From: Verrucomicrobiales bacterium
Lineage (GTDB): Bacteria > Verrucomicrobiota > Verrucomicrobiia > Verrucomicrobiales > V1-33
Direction: 5' to 3'
Assembly (NCBI GenBank): GCA_947460575.1
Contig: CANHIJ010000026.1
Span: forward strand, 1-40,930
DNA length: 40,930 nt
Shown here: positions 17,803-26,234 of the stretch, in pieces
Layout of the letters: every line of letters starts with the position of its first letter
Numbering within the stretch: position 1 is the first letter of the stretch
Translations under genes and position numbers: made by a program
The notes under the pieces: generated by a model
The model's database searches: none
Told to the model about the DNA's origin: nothing
Seen by the model: the letters and a program-made list of their open reading frames with translations, nothing else

Positions 17803-18561
17803 TTATTCGCTTTGGAGGGGGCCCATGGACTTGGTGGGCTCAGCGGCGGGGGGGGCGAGGGGCTCGGTGGCGGCGGGTTTTTCGAGGGCGATGCCGGCGG
17901 CGGCGGCGAAGTCGGCGAGGGCCAAGTCTTCGAGGGCGGATTGTTCGCCGGCTTTGGCGCTGATGGCGGAGAGGTCGATGCTGTCGCGGGCGACGCGGGC
18001 CCGGCCGGAGGCTTGTTCCTTGTCTTCGCGGACGATGTGTTCGAGGCGGTTGAGGGTATCGCCAGCGGAGCCGATTTCGTTGATCATGCCGGAGGCCATT
18101 TCGTTGAGTTCGGCGGTGGCTTGGGCGATTTTGGCTTCGTTGATGCCGCGCTTGAGGCTTTCGATTTTGTCGCGGGCCGCTTTGACGCTGACGTCGCGAG
18201 CGTTGAGGAGTTCTTTGTAGGTTTTTTCGGCTTCCTCCATTTGCTGGCGGATGGTTTCGTGTTCTTTTTTGGCCTGCTGATGGCGGAGGGCGTATTGTCC
18301 GGCGAGCTCTTTATTTCCGGCGCGGAGGTGGGCGAGGACCTTGGCGTGGAGGTCTTTTTCTTCGGCTTCGAGCGAGCGGGTTTGGCTGATGAGGCGTTCG
18401 CAGAGGGCGGCGTGCCCGGCGAGGCCCTTGTTGTACTTGGCGATTTGGTCGCGAAGGTTTTCCTTTTCAACGTCGAGGAGGGCTTCGGGATTTTTCCGCT
18501 CGAGGCCGCCGATGAAGAGGCCAAAGAAGCCTTTGAAGAGATTGCCGAGGCGTTTGAACAT
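17803..18561 (-). CDS. PspA/IM30 (ESCRT-III-like) family protein
   Basis: 252 residues. The N-terminus MFKRLGNLFKGFFGLFIGG is an amphipathic membrane-binding helix, followed by long charged coiled-coil helices (about 25-190; NPEALLDVEKENLRDQIAKY, LISQTRSLEAEEKDL, QYALRHQQAKKEHE), the hairpin layout of PspA/Vipp1, bacterial relatives of ESCRT-III. The C-terminal ~50 residues are Ala/Pro-rich and probably flexible. Family members form rods or rings that stabilise damaged inner membrane. ATG at 18561 is chosen; the in-frame extension upstream is proline-rich and overlaps the divergent UDG gene. It is the first gene of the minus-strand series; the 89-bp gap to the divergent gene should hold both promoters. 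Confidence 0.85.
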   Translation of the reverse strand: MFKRLGNLFKGFFGLFIGGLERKNPEALLDVEKENLRDQIAKYNKGLAGHAALCERLISQTRSLEAEEKDLHAKVLAHLRAGNKELAGQYALRHQQAKKEHETIRQQMEEAEKTYKELLNARDVSVKAARDKIESLKRGINEAKIAQATAELNEMASGMINEIGSAGDTLNRLEHIVREDKEQASGRARVARDSIDLSAISAKAGEQSALEDLALADFAAAAGIALEKPAATEPLAPPAAEPTKSMGPLQSE

Positions 18562-18650
18562 GGGATGCGAAGAGGTGCGGGTTGACGAATGGTGCGGCGG
18601 CAATAAGGATGGGCAATCCGTCCCGACAAGTTTTATTCGCAGCCATCCCC

Positions 18651-19574
18651 ATGAGTTCCACTGACCCCTATGCCGTGCTGCAATTGTTGCAGGCGCATTT
18701 GGAGGGGCGCCTGCGGGCAGGGGAGTCGCGGCTCTGGCTGCAGGCGGAAGCGGCGCGGTCGCTGCGGGAATTGGTGCGGATGGAGTTGCGGCCGCGCGCG
18801 GCGGAGGAATGGACGCGGGCGGAGGAAGCGGAGCACCGCCTGTGCGAGGCGCCGGTGGAGTTGGCGGTGGCGGAATTGCCAGGTGTGAAAGCGGCGGAGC
18901 TGGAGAGCGGTGCTGCGGAACATCCGCAGCGCTTGGTCCTGCCGGAGCCGACCCAGGCGGTGAAGCGGACGGTCGAGGAGAAGGAAGCGGCCTTGGCGGG
19001 TTTGCGCGAGCGGGCGCGGCGGGCCTTGGGGGGGCGGATGGTGGGGGGAGGAGGCGCGGTGGAGGCGCCGTTAGTTTTCGTGGGGGACGCGCCGGGGGCG
19101 CACGAGGAGGAGGAGGGGCGTCCCCTGGCGGGGCCGCCCGGGCAATTGCTGGGAAAAATCCTGCAGGCGATGGGGCTGAGTCGGGACCAGGTGTATGTGA
19201 CGACGGTGTATCCCTGTCGACCGTCGGCGGAGCCTGGGGAGGATCGGGCGCCGACGCTGGAAGAAATGGCGCAGGGCGCGGCATTTGTGCGGGAGGAGAT
19301 CGCCCTAGTGGGACCGCGGGTGGTGGTGGCGCTGGGGGAATGGGCGGGGCAAGGGCTGGCGGGGGCGGCGGCGCAGCGGGGCCAGTTTGTGGAGTGGGAG
19401 GGGATTGCGCTCATGACCACGCTGCATCCGGCGGAGTTGCTGGAGAAGGAGCGGGAGGGCGCGGCGGCGGTGATGGCGGCGAAAGCGAGGCTGTGGCAGG
19501 ATTTGCTGCAGGTCATGGAGCGGGCGGGCCTGCCGATTTCGGAGCGGCAGCGAGGGTATTTTCCGGCCAAATGA
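18651..19574 (+). CDS. Uracil-DNA glycosylase family 4-like protein lacking Fe-S cysteines
   Basis: 307 residues. The C-terminal ~190 residues follow UDG family 4: the active-site motif VFVGDAPGAHEEEEGRPLAG (family: GEAPG), QLLGKILQAMGLSRDQVYVT, PCRPS, a VVVALGEWAGQGL segment and the HPAELL motif. Family 4 enzymes remove uracil from DNA and carry a 4Fe-4S cluster held by four Cys. Here only two Cys exist in the whole protein (in RLCEAP and YPCRPS); the N-terminal CxxC and the Cys of the EmaxCxxFL helix are missing, so the cluster is probably lost. The N-terminal ~110 residues are a charged helical extension. ATG at 18651 (MSSTDPYAV) is preferred to an upstream in-frame start at 18582. Divergent from the pspA-like gene. 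Confidence 0.82.
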   Translation: MSSTDPYAVLQLLQAHLEGRLRAGESRLWLQAEAARSLRELVRMELRPRAAEEWTRAEEAEHRLCEAPVELAVAELPGVKAAELESGAAEHPQRLVLPEPTQAVKRTVEEKEAALAGLRERARRALGGRMVGGGGAVEAPLVFVGDAPGAHEEEEGRPLAGPPGQLLGKILQAMGLSRDQVYVTTVYPCRPSAEPGEDRAPTLEEMAQGAAFVREEIALVGPRVVVALGEWAGQGLAGAAAQRGQFVEWEGIALMTTLHPAELLEKEREGAAAVMAAKARLWQDLLQVMERAGLPISERQRGYFPAK

Positions 19575-19590
19575 GCATTCTTAACATTGT

Positions 19591-19596
19591 GAGGAG
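19591..19596 (+). promoter_or_regulatory. Ribosome binding site GAGGAG deciding the start at 19604
   Basis: GAGGAG lies 7 nt before the ATG at 19604. An upstream in-frame ATG at 19571 overlaps the preceding stop (ATGA) but lacks such a site; the SD favours 19604, which also gives a better signal sequence. Confidence 0.6.
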
Positions 19597-19603
19597 ACAC
19601 CCT

Positions 19604-20758
19604 ATGAGAAGAGTAAGCGCGCGGCGACTGGGCGGGGGATGCTGGGGGCTGATTTGCCTGATATGGCTGGGGCTCTTTGTGGGGGCGGGGTGGGGGCATC
19701 CGATTTTGCAGAATCCGATTTGGATTGAGGTATCGCCGGAGCGGCTCAAGGTGAAATTGTATGTGAGCATGCGGGAGCTCAATGTGGTGCAGGGACTGCC
19801 GATTGCGGCGGATGGGGCGGTGGACCTGGAGGAGGCGGAGGAGGCGGCGCCGCGGCATGCGGCCTATGTTTTGGAGCACCTGCGTTTTTGTGGGGATGGG
19901 CGGGAGCTGGCGGGAAAGGTGCAGCGGATCGATCCGCCGAAGCACGTGGGCAAGGGTGTGGAGGCCCCCGACCGGGCGCACTTTATCTATTGGTTGGAGT
20001 ATCCGCTGGCGGTGCCCCCGGCGGCGCTGACGTTTTCGCACCGCATGGTGGTGGAGTTTCCCTCGGCTCCGGGGGTGCCCTGGGATCTGAGTTATGCCTA
20101 TCGCTTTGCCGCGGGAGAGGCCCCGCCGACCCAGTTTGGGGCGATTTCGCGGGGGAGCGAGGTGAGTTATGCCACTGGGTTTGCCGCGGCGGCGGCGCCA
20201 GGGGCAGGGGCAGGGGCAGGGGCAGGGGCAGGGGCAGGGGTGGAGGGGCGGCGGCTGGGATGGTGGGCGGCGGGCCTGCTGGGAGCGGCCTTGGGCTTGG
20301 GGGTGCTGAGCCGGGCGGGCCTGGCGCGGATGCTGGGGTGGTTGGCGCTGGCGTGGCTCGGGGGGTGGGTTCTGAGTATGGGGGTGGCGCTGCCGGGTTT
20401 TCTGGCGGCGGCGGCGGGCGGCATTGGAGTTTTGCTGGTGGCGGCGGATGCGATTCATGGTCCCGAGGGGGAAGGGCGGGGACGGCGCTGGGCGCTGGCG
20501 GGTATGTTTGGGGTGGCGGTGGGCTGGGCGGCGGGGAGTGGGGGCCTGGCTGGGGGCTCTGCGGCGGGGGCCCTGGCGGCGCTGGGCGGAGGCTGTGGGG
20601 CCGGGGCGCTCTTGGGGGGAGGCCTTTGGGCTGGAGGGGGGCGACGTGGGCGGCGGCAGCTGCTTTCGCTGGTGGTTTGCCTGGGAGGGGTGGCCGTTTT
20701 GTTGGCGGGATTGGGCATTCCGCCGTGGGCGGGATGGCTCGGCCGACTGGGGAGCTGA
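19604..20758 (+). CDS. Membrane protein of unknown function with Gly-Ala repeat linker
   Basis: 384 residues from 19604. The N-terminal signal/anchor helix (about 14-28) is followed by an extracytoplasmic domain starting GHPILQNPIWIEVSPERLKVKLYV and reaching about residue 185. That opening weakly recalls HupE/UreJ-type proteins, but the histidine/aspartate membrane motif of that family is not seen. A Gly-Ala linker encoded by a GGGGCA repeat leads to a highly hydrophobic C-terminal half (about 215-384) with five or more predicted membrane helices. It follows the UDG-like gene by 29 nt. No function can be assigned. Confidence 0.7.
   Translation: MRRVSARRLGGGCWGLICLIWLGLFVGAGWGHPILQNPIWIEVSPERLKVKLYVSMRELNVVQGLPIAADGAVDLEEAEEAAPRHAAYVLEHLRFCGDGRELAGKVQRIDPPKHVGKGVEAPDRAHFIYWLEYPLAVPPAALTFSHRMVVEFPSAPGVPWDLSYAYRFAAGEAPPTQFGAISRGSEVSYATGFAAAAAPGAGAGAGAGAGAGVEGRRLGWWAAGLLGAALGLGVLSRAGLARMLGWLALAWLGGWVLSMGVALPGFLAAAAGGIGVLLVAADAIHGPEGEGRGRRWALAGMFGVAVGWAAGSGGLAGGSAAGALAALGGGCGAGALLGGGLWAGGGRRGRRQLLSLVVCLGGVAVLLAGLGIPPWAGWLGRLGS
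20199..20240 (+). repeat. GGGGCA hexanucleotide repeat, six units plus partial
   Basis: In-frame hexanucleotide repeat (six full ggggca units from 20201, then gggg) encoding alternating Gly-Ala. Changes in unit number keep the frame and would alter only the linker length between the outer domain and the membrane domain. Confidence 0.9.
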
Positions 20759-20828
20759 AGCGGGCGATCTTCAGATTTAGTGGAAACCAGGCGACAGAAC
20801 CCAAATACGGGGTATAGCTGCCCGTTTT

Positions 20829-23027
20829 ATGGAAAAGCGACCGTTCAGTGAATTAGGTCTTTCAGCCGCCGCGCTGAAAGCAGTGGAAAAATTAGGGTAT
20901 GAGGAGGCGTCGCCGATTCAGACGGCATCAATCCCCATTTTGTTGACGGGGCGGGACCTAGTGGGGCAGTCGCAGACGGGGTCGGGAAAGACGGCGGCCT
21001 TTGTATTGCCTGCCTTAGACCTGATCGACCACGACGGGAAGTATCCGCAGCTGTTGATTTTATGTCCGGCGCGGGAATTGGCCATGCAGGTGGCGGAAGA
21101 GGTGCACAAATTGGCGGCCTTTATGCCTAAAATTCACGCGGTGCCGATTTACGGCGGGGCGTCCTACGAGCGGCAGTTTTACGAATTGAAGCGGGGTCCC
21201 CAGGTGGTGATTGGGACGCCGGGGCGGGTCATGGACATGATGGATCGGCGGGCCTTGGACTTGAGCCGGATCAAGATGGTAGTGTTAGACGAGTGCGACC
21301 GGATGTTGGACATGGGCTTCCGGGACGACATGGAGAAGATTTTGGGCGCGGCTCCAGCGGGGCGGCAGACGGTCTTTTTCAGCGCCACGATGCCGGCGCC
21401 GATCCGCGATTTGATCGGCCGCTACTCGGCCAATGTGGAGCACATTCGGATTGCGGCCAAGGACGTCACCGTGCCTACCGTGGAGCAGGTTTTTTACGAG
21501 GTGCCGGCGCGGAATAAGCCGGACGCCTTGATGCGCTTGATCGACATGCAGAACGTGCGCTTGGGCATCGTGTTCTGCAACACGCAGCGGATGGTGGACG
21601 AGTTGACGGATTTATTGCAGGGGCGAGGCTATTCGGCGGACCGGTTGCACGGGGGGATTACTCAGGCGATGCGGTCGCGGACCATTGAGAAGTTCCGCAA
21701 GAGCGGGTTTGATTTGCTCATTGCCACGGATGTGGCGGGGCGCGGGTTGGATGTAGAGGAAGTGGACTTGGTGGTCAATTTCGACTTGCCGTGGGATCCG
21801 GAAGACTACGTGCACCGGGTCGGGCGGACCGGGCGGGCGGGGCGCAAGGGCTTGGCCTTCACGCTGGTGAGCGGGCGGGAGATCTACAAATTGCAGGCGA
21901 TTGAGCGGTTTACGCGCAGTCGGATCCGCCGCGGCAACGTGCCGACCCTGGGCGAGGTGGAGGAGAAGCGGGCCGGGGGCTTTTTGGACAAGGTGCGGGA
22001 ACGGCTGACGACGGGCCGGTTCAAGCCGCAGGACGGCATGGTGGAGCAATTGTTGGAAGAGGGGCATTCCTCGACCGATATTGCGAGTGCGCTTTTCCAC
22101 GAATTGTTGGCGGCGAGCGGGTTTGAGCCCGAGGTGGGTCGCCCCGCGAGTGCGCCAGTGCGTCCGGCGGTGAAGCCGGTGCCCCTAGCCAAGCAGGAGC
22201 GGGCGGCCGCGGAGTTCGTCCGAGCGGATGAAATGGTCCCGGAGGCCAAGCCCGCGAAGTCGACCAAGGTGGCGGCAGAGGTCGCGGAAGCGCCGAAGGT
22301 TGTGGTGGTGCCCAAAGTTGTGGCGGCACCCAAGGTGATCCCAGCCGCCAAAGTGGCGGTGGATGCGCCGGTAGCGGAAGCGCCTGCGGCAGAGGTCGCG
22401 CCGGCCGCAGAGGCGGCCGGGAAGCCCGCGGCGGTGAAGCCTGCGGCGGCGAAGCCCGCGCCCGTGGTCAAGGTCAAGCCCAAGGCGATTGCGCCGCTGG
22501 ACGAGGAGGAGGAGATCCAGTTTGGGCGAGATGAGGAGTTTGCGCGGCCGGGCCCGGTGCGGGAATCCCGCGAGCCGCGCAAGGAGGAACCAACCGGCAA
22601 GTTTGGCGGGGGGGCACACGAGATGGTGACCTTGCCGGCTGCGGCGCGGGGCTTTCAGTGGGTGCGCGTGGGAGTGGGCAAGAACCAGGGATTTGGGCCG
22701 CGCGAGATCGTGGACCTCTTTGCCAACGGGGCGCTCAATTTTCCGCCGCAGGCGGTGGGTCAGATCAAGTTGATGGAGGACCAGAGTTTTTGCCAGATCC
22801 ACAGCACCCACAGCAAAACGCTGGTGGCGGACATGGAAGGGGCGGAGCACGATGGGCGCGCCCTTAAGGTGAGTTTCGCAGCCCGCGGGCCGTCGCACTA
22901 CGGTCCTGGGGGAGAAGGCCGCCCGCCGCGCTTTGCCGGAAAACCCGGGGGCAAGCCGCCTTTTAATCGGGATGGCCCGCCGCCCCGCAGCGCCGGGGGC
23001 AAGCCGCCCTGGAAGAAGAAGCCTTAA
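20829..23027 (+). CDS. DEAD-box family RNA helicase with DECD motif II and DbpA-type RNA-binding domain
   Basis: 732 residues. Helicase core (1-370) with Q motif (FSELGLSAAALKAVEKLGYEE..PIQ), motif I SQTGSGKT, PARELA, GTPGR, motif II Asp154-Glu155-Cys156-Asp157, SAT, ATDVAGRGLD and HRVGRTGRAGR. Motif II reads DECD, not the usual DEAD. A ~160-residue Ala/Pro/Val/Lys low-complexity linker follows (about 440-600), then a DbpA-like RNA-binding domain (about 614-690; WVRVGVGKNQGFGPREIVDLF) and a basic Gly/Pro/Arg tail. The layout resembles CsdA/DeaD, which unwind RNA during ribosome assembly or cold adaptation; the specific role here is inferred. No good SD. The next gene, aspS, is convergent. Confidence 0.93.
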   Translation: MEKRPFSELGLSAAALKAVEKLGYEEASPIQTASIPILLTGRDLVGQSQTGSGKTAAFVLPALDLIDHDGKYPQLLILCPARELAMQVAEEVHKLAAFMPKIHAVPIYGGASYERQFYELKRGPQVVIGTPGRVMDMMDRRALDLSRIKMVVLDECDRMLDMGFRDDMEKILGAAPAGRQTVFFSATMPAPIRDLIGRYSANVEHIRIAAKDVTVPTVEQVFYEVPARNKPDALMRLIDMQNVRLGIVFCNTQRMVDELTDLLQGRGYSADRLHGGITQAMRSRTIEKFRKSGFDLLIATDVAGRGLDVEEVDLVVNFDLPWDPEDYVHRVGRTGRAGRKGLAFTLVSGREIYKLQAIERFTRSRIRRGNVPTLGEVEEKRAGGFLDKVRERLTTGRFKPQDGMVEQLLEEGHSSTDIASALFHELLAASGFEPEVGRPASAPVRPAVKPVPLAKQERAAAEFVRADEMVPEAKPAKSTKVAAEVAEAPKVVVVPKVVAAPKVIPAAKVAVDAPVAEAPAAEVAPAAEAAGKPAAVKPAAAKPAPVVKVKPKAIAPLDEEEEIQFGRDEEFARPGPVRESREPRKEEPTGKFGGGAHEMVTLPAAARGFQWVRVGVGKNQGFGPREIVDLFANGALNFPPQAVGQIKLMEDQSFCQIHSTHSKTLVADMEGAEHDGRALKVSFAARGPSHYGPGGEGRPPRFAGKPGGKPPFNRDGPPPRSAGGKPPWKKKP

Positions 23028-23210
23028 GCTTGGCCGGTAGGGCCGAGCTAGGATTTTTCCGCAGGGACCCTGGGGGCGCGCTTGGCGTCTCCGGGGTTTT
23101 GTGCGTTTGGGGATGAGGTTCGGCTGGGGTTGGCCTCGTTGAGCTGGGCATGAGCCGCCGCAGCGGGGGCCACCTTCCGCCGACCACGGTTTTCGCAAGC
23201 CGACTTTGAC

Positions 23211-23247
23211 GCCGCCCGGCAACCTGTCCAACAAGCGCTTGGGCGGC
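23211..23247 (+). terminator. Candidate hairpin between the convergent helicase and aspS genes
   Basis: gccgccc (23211-23217) can pair with gggcggc (23241-23247), followed on the plus strand by the T-rich ttattcttcttt, which lies over the aspS 3' end. It is far (184 nt) from the helicase stop and has a large loop, so support is weak. The rest of 23028-23210 holds nothing I recognise. Confidence 0.3.
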
Positions 23248-25035
23248 TTATTCTTCTTTGGACTTCTCCTTCCAGGTGCTCTGGACGTAGACCTCGCGGA
23301 GTTGCTTGAAGTCGATTTTGGTGGGGCTGTCCGTCATGAGGTCGGCGCCTTTGTTATTTTTGGGGAAGGCGATGACTTCGCGGATGCTGTCTTCGCCGCT
23401 GACGAGCATGGCGATGCGGTCGAGGCCGAGGGCGAGGCCGCCGTGGGGGGGGGCGCCGAAGCGGAAGGCGTCGAGGAGGTGGCTGAACTTTTCTTGTTGG
23501 GCTTCGGGAGAGATGCCGAGGACGCCGAACATTTGAGCTTGGAGGTCTTTTTCGTGGATGCGGATGGAGCCGCCGCCGAGTTCGTAGCCATTGAGGACGA
23601 CGTCGTAGGCGACGGCGCGGACTTTAGCGTAGTCTCCGGCTTCGAGGTGGGGGAGGTCTTCGGCCTTGGGGCGAGTGAAGGGGTGGTGGACGGCAACCCA
23701 GGCGCTGTCTTCGGGGCTGTAGGCGAGAAGGGGGAAATCGACGACCCAGAGGAAATGGAAGGCGGTGCTGTGGAGGTTGATTTCCATCATGGTGGCGACG
23801 TCGAGGCGGGTGCGGCCGAGGACGGTGCTGACCATTTCCCAAGCGCCGGCGACGAAGAAGACGAGGTCGCCTTCTTCGATGGTGAGGGTGGCGATGAGGG
23901 CGGCTTTTTCGGAGTCGGTGAAGAACTTCCAGAGGGGGGATTTGTATTCGCCGCCTTCGCACTTGATGAAGGCGAGGGTTTTGACGGGGAGGCCGGCTTG
24001 GATGGCGAGTTCGTTGAGGCGGTTCATTTGGCCGGTGGTGATGCCGGCGAAGCCTTTGGCGTTGATGGCGCGGACGACGCCGCCTTGGTCGAGGGTGCTG
24101 CGGAAGATTTTGAAGGTGGTGTCGGCAAAGACGGCGGCGAGGTCGACGATTTTCATGTCGAAGCGGGTGTCCGGCTTGTCGCTGCCGTAGTCGTCCATGG
24201 CCTGTTGGTAGGTCATGCGAGGGAAGGGGAGGGGGATCTCGCGGTCGAGTCCGGCCTTAAACATGCGGGCGAGGAGGCCTTCGATGAGGGGGTAGATGTC
24301 TGCTTCGCCGATGAAAGAGGCTTCGATGTCGATCTGGGTGAATTCGGGCTGGCGGTCGGCGCGGAGGTCTTCGTCGCGGAAGCAGCGGGCGATTTGGAAA
24401 TATTTCTCGAGGCCGGCGACCTGGAGCATTTGTTTGTATTGCTGGGGGGCCTGGGGGAGGGCGTAGAAGCGGCCGGGGCTGAGGCGGGAGGGGACCAGGA
24501 AATCGCGGGCGCCTTCAGGGGTGGGGTTGGAGAGGATGGGGGTCTCGACCTCGATGAAGCCGGATTCGTCGAGGAAATTGCGGGCCGCGGTGGTGATTTT
24601 GTGGCGCAGGCGGAGGTTGCGGCTCATGCGGGGGCGGCGCAGGTCGAGGTAGCGGTATTTCAGGCGCAGGTCCTCGTTGGAGATTTCCTTGTCGATCTGG
24701 AAAGGGAGGACGTCGGCCTTGTTGAGGAGGGTGAGTTGGGCGGCGACGAGTTCGATTTCGCCGGTGGCGACCTTGCTGTTTTCGGTGCCGGGGAGGCGGG
24801 CGGCGACGCGGCCGCTGACCATGATGACGTCTTCGTCGCGGAGCTTATGGCTGGCGGCGGCGGCCTCGGCATTTTCCTCGGGGCGGAAGACGATTTGGGT
24901 GATGCCTTCGCGGTCGCGGAGGTCGACGAAGATGACGCCGTGGTGGTCGCGCACGCTGTTGACCCAACCGGCTAGGGTTACGGTTTGGCCCTGGTGAGCG
25001 GGGCGGAGTTCGTAGCAGTGATGGGTGCGATACAT
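23248..25035 (-). CDS. aspS: Aspartyl-tRNA synthetase, probably non-discriminating
   Basis: 595 residues, class IIb synthetase with N-terminal OB anticodon domain, catalytic core and the bacterial GAD insertion. Motif 2 is seen in FRDEDLRADRQPEFTQIDIE and motif 3 in GLALGLDRIAML. In the anticodon-domain turn the sequence is VRDHHG, placing His at residue 31, the residue reported for non-discriminating AspRS (discriminating enzymes such as E. coli have Leu there). A non-discriminating enzyme makes Asp-tRNA(Asn), which GatCAB converts to Asn-tRNA(Asn); gatC and gatA are nearby. ATG at 25035 (MYRTHHCYELRP) fits the family N-terminus; the upstream 19 codons do not. Confidence 0.96.
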   Translation of the reverse strand: MYRTHHCYELRPAHQGQTVTLAGWVNSVRDHHGVIFVDLRDREGITQIVFRPEENAEAAAASHKLRDEDVIMVSGRVAARLPGTENSKVATGEIELVAAQLTLLNKADVLPFQIDKEISNEDLRLKYRYLDLRRPRMSRNLRLRHKITTAARNFLDESGFIEVETPILSNPTPEGARDFLVPSRLSPGRFYALPQAPQQYKQMLQVAGLEKYFQIARCFRDEDLRADRQPEFTQIDIEASFIGEADIYPLIEGLLARMFKAGLDREIPLPFPRMTYQQAMDDYGSDKPDTRFDMKIVDLAAVFADTTFKIFRSTLDQGGVVRAINAKGFAGITTGQMNRLNELAIQAGLPVKTLAFIKCEGGEYKSPLWKFFTDSEKAALIATLTIEEGDLVFFVAGAWEMVSTVLGRTRLDVATMMEINLHSTAFHFLWVVDFPLLAYSPEDSAWVAVHHPFTRPKAEDLPHLEAGDYAKVRAVAYDVVLNGYELGGGSIRIHEKDLQAQMFGVLGISPEAQQEKFSHLLDAFRFGAPPHGGLALGLDRIAMLVSGEDSIREVIAFPKNNKGADLMTDSPTKIDFKQLREVYVQSTWKEKSKEE

Positions 25036-25202
25036 GGGAAAACAGGGGAAAATGGGGAGCGCGCAGACTGCCCCAGAATCGGGGGGCGGCAAGCGGTGGT
25101 TTTGCCGCGGGGCGGGGCCCAGGCCGGGAGCGGCGGGGGCCTCAATGGCGCGGGGGGCAGTTAAGAAGTTGCGGGAGGGCGAGGGCTGGGGGAGGGTGGG
25201 GA

Positions 25203-25982
25203 ATGCGATCAGACGATTTTACAATTCCGGGGGTGGTGCAGGATTTTTACCCCAGGGTGGGCCTGGTGTTGGGGTCGGGGCTGGGGCGGTTTACCGACCG
25301 GGTGGAGGTGGCGGCGCGGGTGCCGTACCGAGATTTGGCGCTGCCGCAGAGCGGGGTGCCGGGGCACGACGGGGAGATGGTGCTGGGGACGGTGGGGGGG
25401 ACGCGGGTGGCGATCTTGTCCGGCCGGGTGCATTTGTACGAGGGGCGGGGGGCCAAGGAGGCGACTGCGGGGGTGCGGCTGCTGGGAGCGCTGGGGGTGC
25501 GGCAGCTGATTTTGACCAATGCCGCGGGGACGCTGAACGATGCGTTTCGGCCGGGGGAATGGATGATGTTGACGGACCACTTAAATTTGACCGGGGAGTC
25601 GCCGCTGACGGGGGGGGCGCATTTCGTGGACTTGTCGGAAGTCTACAGTTTGGCGCTGCGGGCCCGGTTTTTAGCGGGGGCGGCGGCGCAGGGGCTGCGC
25701 TTGCACGGGGGCGTGTATGCGGGATTGCGGGGGCCGCAGTACGAGACCCCGGCCGAGATCCGCATGCTGCGGGCTCTGGGGGCGGACGCGGTGGGGATGA
25801 GCACGGTGCTGGAGGCGATCCAGGCCCGGGCGCTCGGGATGGAGGTGGCGGCTTTTTCCTGTTTGACCAACTGGGCCGCCGGAATGGCCGGGCCCCTGAG
25901 CCACCAGGAAGTGGTCGAAGTCGGCGCCGAGGCCGCGGGCGCCCTGGCCGACTTGCTGGAGGAAGGATTGCGCGGGCGGTGA
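25203..25982 (+). CDS. Purine nucleoside phosphorylase (trimeric, PNP/MTAP family)
   Basis: 259 residues. Phosphorolysis of purine nucleosides in purine salvage, in the cytoplasm. Family motifs: GLVLGSGLG phosphate loop, SGRVHLYEG, ILTNAAGTLN, GLRGPQYETPAEIRML, VGMSTVLEAIQARALGM and SCLTNWAAGMAG. The Asn in the base-binding SCLTNWAAG region fits 6-oxopurine preference (inosine/guanosine), as in bacterial PunA-type enzymes. ATG at 25203 is 167 nt from the divergent aspS start. The next gene on this strand, a small ORF, begins 74 nt after the stop. Confidence 0.93.
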   Translation: MRSDDFTIPGVVQDFYPRVGLVLGSGLGRFTDRVEVAARVPYRDLALPQSGVPGHDGEMVLGTVGGTRVAILSGRVHLYEGRGAKEATAGVRLLGALGVRQLILTNAAGTLNDAFRPGEWMMLTDHLNLTGESPLTGGAHFVDLSEVYSLALRARFLAGAAAQGLRLHGGVYAGLRGPQYETPAEIRMLRALGADAVGMSTVLEAIQARALGMEVAAFSCLTNWAAGMAGPLSHQEVVEVGAEAAGALADLLEEGLRGR

Positions 25983-26056
25983 AGTCCGGGCGTTTCTGCG
26001 CTCGACGTCGGGGAGTCATCTGCCATAAAGAGTGATTATCTGTTTCTCCTTAATGT

Positions 26057-26230
26057 ATGCGAATCCCCCGCTGGTTTTTTTGGTTGGTGCTCTACGGGGC
26101 GGGGACCTTTGGGTGGATGGTGTACTTTGAGCATGGGCCGGGGTGGGATCGGTTTTGGGCTGGGGCGCGGGCGGAATTGCTGCGGGGTTGGGAAGGTCTA
26201 GAGCGCCGCGTCGCCGGGAGGGGAAAATAA
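26057..26230 (+). CDS. Small membrane protein, 57 aa, coupled to the prenyltransferase-fold gene
   Basis: Translates as MRIPRWFFWLVLYGAGTFGW followed by MVYFEHGPGWDRFWAGARAE and a short basic tail ending GRGK, stop at 26228-26230. One aromatic-rich membrane helix (about 6-24) with a soluble amphipathic tail. Only four bases separate its stop from the ATG of the next gene, suggesting translational coupling. No family is recognised. It could be a fortuitous ORF, but the membrane helix, spacing and G-ending codons like its neighbours support it. Confidence 0.55.
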   Translation: MRIPRWFFWLVLYGAGTFGWMVYFEHGPGWDRFWAGARAELLRGWEGLERRVAGRGK

Positions 26231-26234
26231 GTTT

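Noticed and set aside
19604..20758. HupE/UreJ nickel transporter assignment
   Set aside because: Only the opening of the outer domain is reminiscent; the characteristic metal-binding membrane motif is not seen.
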